This document shows positions 6,680-11,771 of a stretch of 11,771 nt of DNA, piece after piece. Origin of the DNA: Limnochordia bacterium (lineage in GTDB: Bacteria; Bacillota; Limnochordia; Darwinibacteriales; B1SED10-159); the NCBI GenBank assembly GCA_007132255.1, contig SLOZ01000311.1, forward strand, positions 1 to 11,771, written 5' to 3'. The position numbers were made by a program, and so were the translations under genes. How positions within the stretch are numbered: position 1 is the stretch's first letter; every line of letters starts with the position of its first letter. The notes below the pieces were generated by a model. The model had not been told where the DNA came from, did not search any database, and worked only from the letters and a program-made list of their open reading frames with translations.

Positions 6680-6780
6680 GCACAGAGAGCCATGGGTGGT
6701 TTACAGTCGAGTGCGAAATGCCCTTTTAACAGGCATTTTCCCGAGAACAACAGTGAATATTGAGCGGGAAACACGTCTAT

Positions 6781-6801
6781 GAAACAGGCCTGCTAGGCCT
6801 G
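6781..6801 (-). terminator. Weak terminator-like hairpin after lptA
   Basis: Four bases after the lptA stop, CAGGCC (6801-6796) and GGCCTG (6790-6785) form a 6-bp GC stem with a 5-nt loop, followed by TTTC. The T run is short, so termination may be partial. It would separate the lptFDCA part from the fabZ part. Confidence 0.4.
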
Positions 6802-6804
6802 CGG

Positions 6805-7266
6805 CTAATCGCGAAATTCACCGCTGAACGCACCAAAGAATTGCATTTCTTCGGTCTCTAAGTTAAGAACAAACCGTTGACCCGTGAAGCGGCCATCGTC
6901 CATCTCAACGACTACGGCACCGAGGAAATGGGCCTCATCTGTCTCGCCGAAGTATTCCATAGAATCACTGGTGATGACAACATCATTCTGCAAAACGGTA
7001 ACTCCCGCCACAGCCTTCATGTAATCGTCACGTGTGTGCCATTCTAGAATCACAGCTCGAATTTCCGTCTCATCCATAACCACCCGTATAATGCCGTCAG
7101 CAAAGCCTGTGACGTCCCCATAGAAGATACTCGCTTGAGTATCGTAGCGCCCTCCCGTGGCGTCATCAGGAATACCTTCAATGTACATCGTGCCTTCCCG
7201 CGCTGAAGTTATTCCTGCGGCCAGTACCAAAGCCATGATCAAAATCAAAAACCACAATCGTTTCAA
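6805..7266 (-). CDS. lptA: LptA/OstA-like periplasmic lipopolysaccharide bridge protein
   Basis: Small exported protein expected to link LptC to LptD as the periplasmic bridge. Residues 1-22 form a signal peptide (MKRLWFLILIMALVLAAG, cleavage after TSA). The rest is all-beta in pattern, with the alternating strands and the recurring theme of a substance 'unmasked' by GDVTGF, DVVITSDSMEY and GRFTGQRFVLNLETEEMQFFG, which matches the OstA/LptA jellyroll repeat. At 153 residues it is close to the usual size. It starts at TTG (7266), overlapping the lptC stop in TTGA; GGGG lies about 11 nt upstream. The order lptD-lptC-lptA with overlaps supports the assignment. Sequence similarity to LptA is modest, so position and fold pattern carry the call. 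Confidence 0.72.
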   Translation of the reverse strand: MKRLWFLILIMALVLAAGITSAREGTMYIEGIPDDATGGRYDTQASIFYGDVTGFADGIIRVVMDETEIRAVILEWHTRDDYMKAVAGVTVLQNDVVITSDSMEYFGETDEAHFLGAVVVEMDDGRFTGQRFVLNLETEEMQFFGAFSGEFRD

Positions 7267-7826
7267 AGGTCATCGTCCCCTTCCGTCCAGGTTATTTCTA
7301 CATCTCCGAACATAGTGAACATACCGCTATCCGGTTGAAAACTGGCTCGTCCACTGGAAACCAGTGTCCGATCCTGCAACATCCGCACATCGCCCTCCAA
7401 AACCGTCAGACCGTCGTCTCGCTGCCACACTAGGCTGCCAGCTTCAGTACGAAAACCATCTTCTTCTTCAATCGTAGTGGCATTGGGCAGAACCAAAATA
7501 CCGTCCTGCGCATTCCAGCGTCCCGAACTACTCAAAATACGGTATGGAGCTCCACCGGACCGGAGCAAGAGCAGTTCGTCCAACGTTTCAATGACCACAT
7601 CGCCATTGTCCGTTACCATATTGGAACCACGCAGTTCCCACTGCGGCTCACCAGCGCGTCGTCCCACCAGAATCGCATGGTCAAAGGACATGACTGGCTG
7701 CAGATTCTCAGCGGTTTGGCGCTCTTCCGGAATGTGGGGATCTAACAGGAAATAGAGAGCCACCGAGCCAATCAGGAACACAAACACTGCCAACGGAAGC
7801 CATCGTTGTCTCAATATGCTGATCAC
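7263..7826 (-). CDS. lptC: LptC-like membrane-anchored lipopolysaccharide transport protein
   Basis: Expected to receive lipopolysaccharide from the inner-membrane LptB2FG complex and pass it to LptA. One N-terminal membrane helix (about residues 9-28) without a clear cleavage site is followed by a beta-rich periplasmic domain, residues about 40-187. Strand patterns such as QWELRGSNMVTDNGDVVIETL, and then FRTEAGSLVWQRDDGLTVLEGDVRM, fit the LptC/OstA fold, and the length of 187 residues is typical of LptC. GTG start at 7826 overlaps the lptD stop (GTGA) and follows GAGG closely; the 3' end overlaps lptA. Translational coupling of the three genes is likely. Confidence 0.78.
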   Translation of the reverse strand: MISILRQRWLPLAVFVFLIGSVALYFLLDPHIPEERQTAENLQPVMSFDHAILVGRRAGEPQWELRGSNMVTDNGDVVIETLDELLLLRSGGAPYRILSSSGRWNAQDGILVLPNATTIEEEDGFRTEAGSLVWQRDDGLTVLEGDVRMLQDRTLVSSGRASFQPDSGMFTMFGDVEITWTEGDDDL

Positions 7827-9940
7827 CTGGCCTCATCAGGGACACCCAGAATATCTTGGATGTCATCTAGGCTAAACAAGCTCGTTGTGTCACCGGTACC
7901 GAATGTAATGGGCAGCGTTGGAAATGCATTCAACGTATATTCCAGCCAGACTTCAGAGCGTACATGATCATAGCGAAACGTCAGTTCGCGGCAATGCAGG
8001 TCCCATGTCAAGCCCACACCACCCCGAGAAAACCGCTCCTGCTGTGGATAATAAATCGTGTCCAAGTCCAACGTCCAGCGATGGCCTAAGGGAATCTTGA
8101 GTTTACCGTCAACGCGCTGCCAAGTTCTGTCATTCACAGAGTACCGCACTCCCAGTTGAACATCCAGGGCTTCGGTTGGACGATATTGGGCCGTGACCGC
8201 AACGTTGCCCATCTGCCGCTGATTGAGATCATAATACGCATAAACATCCCACCGCAGCGCTGACGAAGGTCGCTGGCGAAGGTGTGCTACCAACGTGTTG
8301 TACCGTTCTGTTAGAACGTTATAGCCGCCCTGCAGCGACAAAGACAGCTGCGGCGTAAAGTAGCTAACTTGGCTGGTGAGTAACTGCTGCTCCTGCCAGC
8401 GATCGAAGACAAAAGGAGTTTCGCCCCAGACGTCTCGTCTTGTGTACACCGTTGTGGCGGTCACGTTATTCATCAACGACTGGCGCCACTGCAGGCGATT
8501 GTTCAGGGAAACGTAGGTTTCTCCTATGGAGTACTGGCGGACGTCAGCTCTGCCTGTATGGGTAATGTTCGCACCGGCAAAAGGGCTCCATGTGCGCCGG
8601 ACATGTTCAAGTCCCGCCGCATACCGCCAGGAAGCGATGTCCGCGGGAAACTGTGTATAGTGACCGGCACTGAGTTCCACAGTACCGATGGGCAAGCCAC
8701 GATAACTGTATGTCACCTCCGGCCAACGGTTGACGCTGCTCCAGTTCGGACGAGCCTTACCCTCGACAATATCCGGGTTGAAGCGCTGCTGCAGCAGAAA
8801 TGCTGCGGTATGGCCACCTTCCCGGTATTGCAGACGCCCGAGGTAGTCAATCATCTGGGGATATTCCGTACCCGACCGATGGAGGTATGTACCCTCTGTC
8901 GTGAGTGTCAGCGACGATGACAACACATACGATAGCTGTCCTTTGGCAGTGAACTGTTGGGTTTCCGAAATTCCGGCTGTCGTCTGGTAGCCAGCTTCAG
9001 CGTCCATACGCAGCGCCGAGCCGCGATAGTATAGAGTTCCTTTTGTGTCCTGCTGCAGGGAAAGACCTGCCTCCTGCAAATCCTGGCGCGAAGTGTGCAC
9101 AAAACTTCCATACCAATCACCAAACTGCCAGTTGTGTTCCCAGCGCAGTCGCCAATGCTCATCACCGGGTTGCGCGTACACCGAGAGTAAACCCAAACCA
9201 GCAAATAGGTAATTGTGGCGGAACCCCAACCCGGTACTCTGCCGGGTGAAAAGATCGAGAAACAGCGCACCATAGGCGCCAGGGCCAAAATAGTAGCCGT
9301 ACGTGTTTTTCAAATACCAGCCTTCTTCTGTACTGTATCCGACACGGGGCAGTCCCAGTTGGTTCTGCTGAATATCACTGCGCAGGGGAATAGCAAGGTA
9401 AGGCCAATAAAACAAAGGAATCCGCCCTTCGTAATACACCACACCACGCACAATCAAACGGTCTTCAGGATACACCTCGATTCTGCGAGCCGCCACATGG
9501 TAATGGGGCTTATCGAGATCGCAGGTTGTTACGCGGCCTTGGTCCAGGTAATAAGCGCCATCCGCTAAGGTGATGGACTCGCCCAACACAAAGACAGGCC
9601 CTTCAATGTTGTCGGCTGTAATCCGACTAAACGCCTCAGTGATGCGCCCCGTTCCTGCGCGGCGATTATACAAGAACGCTTCACTCTCTAATTCGACATT
9701 GTCTTCGGTAATCACAACGTACTCTTGGAACAACAATGTATCCTTCTTCATGTCCCACTGCAGCGTATTGGCGGAGATTTCGATATCCTCCAACCAAATC
9801 GTGACCCGCCCTTCCACAATCAGCACCTGCTGCTCGGGATCATAACTGCCCAGTCCATCCGCTTCCATTCGCACCGGTTCAGCCAAGACGGCAGCCGAGC
9901 CGCACAAAAAACAAACAAGCACCAAAAGAACCGTCCGCAA
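7823..9940 (-). CDS. lptD: LptD (OstA), outer-membrane lipopolysaccharide assembly barrel
   Basis: Outer-membrane gate that inserts lipopolysaccharide into the outer leaflet, normally with LptE inside. Residues 1-20 form a signal peptide (cleavage after VLA). Residues about 21-130 form an OstA-type jellyroll (YDPEQQVLIVEGRV and following strands). The LptD signature follows: TTCDLDKPHYHVAARRI (138-154), then DRLIVRGVVYYEGRIPLFYWPYLAIPL. The C-terminal barrel covers about 190-680, with a short tail after it. The mature protein has only two cysteines, Cys140 in the N-terminal part and Cys650 in the barrel end, which could form the inter-domain disulfide known in LptD. At 705 residues it is a little shorter than the E. 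coli protein. The start is TTG with AAGGAGG 9 nt upstream, and an in-frame stop lies just before, so no ATG is available. Confidence 0.9.
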   Translation of the reverse strand: MRTVLLVLVCFLCGSAAVLAEPVRMEADGLGSYDPEQQVLIVEGRVTIWLEDIEISANTLQWDMKKDTLLFQEYVVITEDNVELESEAFLYNRRAGTGRITEAFSRITADNIEGPVFVLGESITLADGAYYLDQGRVTTCDLDKPHYHVAARRIEVYPEDRLIVRGVVYYEGRIPLFYWPYLAIPLRSDIQQNQLGLPRVGYSTEEGWYLKNTYGYYFGPGAYGALFLDLFTRQSTGLGFRHNYLFAGLGLLSVYAQPGDEHWRLRWEHNWQFGDWYGSFVHTSRQDLQEAGLSLQQDTKGTLYYRGSALRMDAEAGYQTTAGISETQQFTAKGQLSYVLSSSLTLTTEGTYLHRSGTEYPQMIDYLGRLQYREGGHTAAFLLQQRFNPDIVEGKARPNWSSVNRWPEVTYSYRGLPIGTVELSAGHYTQFPADIASWRYAAGLEHVRRTWSPFAGANITHTGRADVRQYSIGETYVSLNNRLQWRQSLMNNVTATTVYTRRDVWGETPFVFDRWQEQQLLTSQVSYFTPQLSLSLQGGYNVLTERYNTLVAHLRQRPSSALRWDVYAYYDLNQRQMGNVAVTAQYRPTEALDVQLGVRYSVNDRTWQRVDGKLKIPLGHRWTLDLDTIYYPQQERFSRGGVGLTWDLHCRELTFRYDHVRSEVWLEYTLNAFPTLPITFGTGDTTSLFSLDDIQDILGVPDEAR

Positions 9941-9956
9941 TGGTCGCTGCCTCCTT
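9941..9956 (-). promoter_or_regulatory. Ribosome-binding site fixing the TTG start of lptD
   Basis: AAGGAGG (9956-9950) lies 9 nt before TTG at 9940. An in-frame TGA sits at 9958-9956 and no ATG or GTG lies between, so translation must start at TTG, directly before the signal peptide. Confidence 0.8.
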
Positions 9957-10008
9957 CACCAAACCGCCGTAAGCTATCCGGAGTCTGCTCTCGTGTTCCG
10001 ACATGGGT

Positions 10009-11133
10009 CTATGACCTGAGTCCATCCGCAACTGTTATCAATACCGCTCCCACTGTGCCAAATGCGGCATTCGTCATCCAAGCCGCCAGCAGCGGGTCCA
10101 AAACCGCATTGACGCCCAAGGAGCGACTGACAGAGGACGCCACATAGTACATAAATGTGGCAACAATGCTCACCGCAATTCCATAAGCACGCCCACCACC
10201 ACTGCGCAGGGCCAACGGGGCGCCAAACAAAGCAAACATAAAGGATGCCATGGGCATCGCAAGCTTCATGTGATAATCAACTACGAACGAGCGCACCTGT
10301 AGGCCGCCTCTTTGAAACCGCTCAATATGCGATGCCAACTCGTTACGACTCATCTCGTCTGTCGTCCGTTGGGTACCAAAATACACATCGGCCTGCTGGT
10401 CGGTGTGCAGAACCATCGTTTCGAATTTCGTTTCTTGGAGAGTGAACCCGCGTTCATCGGTTTCGCGATGTACCCCGTCCTCCAGCGTCCACGCATCACC
10501 AAGATAGGAGCCGCTGCGAGCATGAATGAATGTCGGAAACCCTTGGTTCTCGGGAAGTTCATAGATCATCACGTCATGCAGTTCCCCTGTGGGATCCATC
10601 CGACGAATGTAGAAGTAGCGTTCGCTGCCGGCGCGGAAAAATACATTTTCCTCCACAACGGCTCGGCCCTCTTCGAAGATAATACGCCGCAGCATCGACT
10701 CAAATTCTTGGTTCGCCCAAGGTACAACGCGATCATTGACCAGGAATGTCAAGCCACTGACCGCTAAGCCGGCCAGCAGGATAACCACCACCAAGCGCCG
10801 AAAAGGAGCGCCGCAGCTGCGCATGACTGTCAACTCACTGTCCTGCGTCAAACGACCCAAGGAGAGAAGGGTACTAAAAAGGACGGCAATGGGCAGCGTC
10901 ATGACCATAAGCGCTGGCAGACGGTACATCAGCATCCGGACCACCGTCCATGCAGCAACGTTTTTCACAAAGATGAGATCCGTAAGTTCAAACAATAGAC
11001 CGCTCAGTAGAATAACGGAAAAACCTGCAACACTAAAAAAGAACGGTCCAAAGAATTCGCGCAGAATATACCAATCAAGAATGGAACCCAAGGGAAGGCT
11101 GCCCCGAGATATGGTTGGTCGCTCTAGTTCCAT
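10009..11133 (-). CDS. lptF: LptF/LptG-family permease (YjgP/YjgQ)
   Basis: Inner-membrane permease of the lipopolysaccharide exporter, paired with LptB. Six membrane segments are visible: about 28-52, 62-93, 112-132, 290-309, 316-338 and 345-368. A periplasmic beta-rich domain at about 135-285 matches the family jellyroll. The segment LGRLTQDSELTVMRSCGAP (92-110) corresponds to the conserved cytoplasmic coupling region. At 374 residues it is of normal size. ATG start with AGGGGG 7 nt upstream. Only one such gene is in the window; LptF and LptG cannot be told apart here, and the partner may lie elsewhere or the protein may act as a homodimer. lptD follows after 68 bp. Confidence 0.93.
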   Translation of the reverse strand: MELERPTISRGSLPLGSILDWYILREFFGPFFFSVAGFSVILLSGLLFELTDLIFVKNVAAWTVVRMLMYRLPALMVMTLPIAVLFSTLLSLGRLTQDSELTVMRSCGAPFRRLVVVILLAGLAVSGLTFLVNDRVVPWANQEFESMLRRIIFEEGRAVVEENVFFRAGSERYFYIRRMDPTGELHDVMIYELPENQGFPTFIHARSGSYLGDAWTLEDGVHRETDERGFTLQETKFETMVLHTDQQADVYFGTQRTTDEMSRNELASHIERFQRGGLQVRSFVVDYHMKLAMPMASFMFALFGAPLALRSGGGRAYGIAVSIVATFMYYVASSVSRSLGVNAVLDPLLAAWMTNAAFGTVGAVLITVADGLRS

Positions 11134-11159
11134 GGGAAGCCCCCCTTTTTCACAGGCAC

Positions 11160-11182
11160 GGGCTGCTTAACTTGCACAGCCC
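11160..11182 (-). other. Small hairpin in the lptF upstream gap
   Basis: In the 140-bp gap before lptF, GGGCTG (11182-11177) pairs with CAGCCC (11165-11160) over an 11-nt loop. No T run follows, so it is not a clear terminator, and readthrough into lptF is possible. It stands 13 nt before the AGGGGG site of lptF. Confidence 0.25.
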
Positions 11183-11273
11183 CCGAGTATGCGCAGTGCT
11201 TCTGACGCCCCTCTTGCAGCAAGAATGGCCCAAAGAACTCGAATCTCCACGGGCACCAAGACGCCATTCCGAG

Positions 11274-11771
11274 TCAAAACTGTGTTCGATATTGCAGACC
11301 AAAACCCAACGATCGCAAATCAGCCATGGTCAAGTGTGCCGCCAAGGCATCCGTCAAGCGAAACTTCAAACCGCCATTGAATCCAGCGCCATCATACTCC
11401 ACAACGGCTGTGGTTACAGGCATCGTGAAGCCATCGCTGCGCCGCACGACTACAGGATTGAGAACAGCGCTCACTCCTACCATTCCCTTCTGGTAACGGC
11501 CCGTTCCAAACGCGGCATGGATTCGCAATCCTGGCATCCCCAATTCCTTACTCAACACACCATAGGCAGACAACTGTTCGTCGAAGAATTCTAAGCCTAA
11601 CGCTGCATTGGGAACAACATCGCTTTCTTGGAGCAGCCGTACCTTACCCAGAACACCAACGGAACCAACGGCTGTCCACTGCGACATCACGGCTAACTCC
11701 ACCGAATCTGCGGGCGCAAATGCGAGGCCCAAAAAACCCTGGTCACCAAACCACTGTGCCGAAGCCTGCAG
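11274..11771 (-). CDS. C-terminal part of a probable beta-barrel outer-membrane protein (5' end outside window)
   Basis: The frame stays open to the window edge (it reads LQASAQWFGDQGFLGLAFA at the edge), so the gene starts beyond base 11771 and 166 residues are seen. A TTG at 11732 is unlikely to be the real start. The visible part alternates short amphipathic strands and turns and ends in GLQYRTQF with a terminal Phe, typical of outer-membrane barrels. The segment TAVVEYDGAGFNGGLKFRL resembles the end of YjbH-like or related barrel proteins, but the family is not certain. It lies 140 bp upstream of lptF on the same strand, which suggests an outer-membrane role in the same cluster. No domain can be named with confidence. 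Confidence 0.7.
   Translation of the reverse strand: MQASAQWFGDQGFLGLAFAPADSVELAVMSQWTAVGSVGVLGKVRLLQESDVVPNAALGLEFFDEQLSAYGVLSKELGMPGLRIHAAFGTGRYQKGMVGVSAVLNPVVVRRSDGFTMPVTTAVVEYDGAGFNGGLKFRLTDALAAHLTMADLRSLGFGLQYRTQF

Noticed and set aside
6431..6782. Two + strand open frames of 69 and 83 codons in the lptA-fabZ gap
   Set aside because: They run against all neighbours, overlap fabZ or cover the predicted RNA helices, have no good ribosome-binding site and show no recognisable domain.
8908..9288. 126-codon minus-strand open frame inside lptD
   Set aside because: It is an alternative frame within the clear LptD reading frame and has no family features.
11134..11273. Short frames (28 and 47 codons) between the barrel gene and lptF
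   Set aside because: The 47-codon frame overlaps the lptF start and neither has a ribosome-binding site or a recognisable motif.
1..11771. CRISPR arrays, tRNA or rRNA genes, insertion sequences, phage genes
   Set aside because: No regularly spaced repeats, tRNA cloverleaf, transposase or integrase frame was seen on either strand; the window is a uniform chromosomal envelope cluster.

Overview
The window reads as part of an outer-membrane biogenesis cluster from a diderm (two-membrane) bacterium. All nine recognisable genes lie on the minus strand, so transcription runs from right to left. Three things point to a diderm member of the Bacillota (Firmicutes), such as a Limnochordia-, Negativicutes- or Halanaerobia-like lineage, rather than a proteobacterium. 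They are an OmpM-type porin with an N-terminal SLH domain, strong purine-rich Shine-Dalgarno sites (AAGGAGG, AGGGGG, AGGTGG) with frequent GTG/TTG starts, and a DUF3084 protein next to lptB. Cyanobacteria share the SLH-porin and DUF3084 traits but fit the ribosome-binding sites less well. The exact taxon cannot be fixed from this window.

Layout in transcription order: the 3' part of a gene for a beta-barrel-like protein, cut by the window edge (11771-11274); an LptF/LptG permease (11133-10009); LptD (9940-7823), LptC (7826-7263) and LptA (7266-6805) joined by 4-bp stop/start overlaps; a 332-bp gap with strong predicted RNA structure (6804-6473); fabZ (6469-6020); a divergent LpxB-like glycosyltransferase overlapping fabZ by 14 bp (6033-4873); lptB (4867-4151); a DUF3084 membrane/coiled-coil protein (4081-2888); a 364-bp structured gap (2887-2524); and the large SLH-porin gene (2523-127), closed by a strong intrinsic terminator (107-71).

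Working together, LptB and LptF/G would form the inner-membrane ABC extractor, LptC and LptA the periplasmic bridge, and LptD the outer-membrane gate for lipopolysaccharide. FabZ supplies hydroxyacyl-chain metabolism that branches to lipid A, and the LpxB-like protein would act in lipid A disaccharide formation. The OmpM protein would tie the outer membrane to peptidoglycan. No LptE is visible, and lpxA, lpxC and lpxD are absent from the stretch.

The points most worth following up are the LpxB-like protein, which keeps the GT19 C-terminal motifs but has lost the family's catalytic Asp and its N-terminal glycine motif; the elaborate leader of the ompM gene, including a 12-nt perfect anti-16S sequence in a hairpin loop with no start codon after it; and the lptA-fabZ gap, which can fold into long and mutually exclusive helices.
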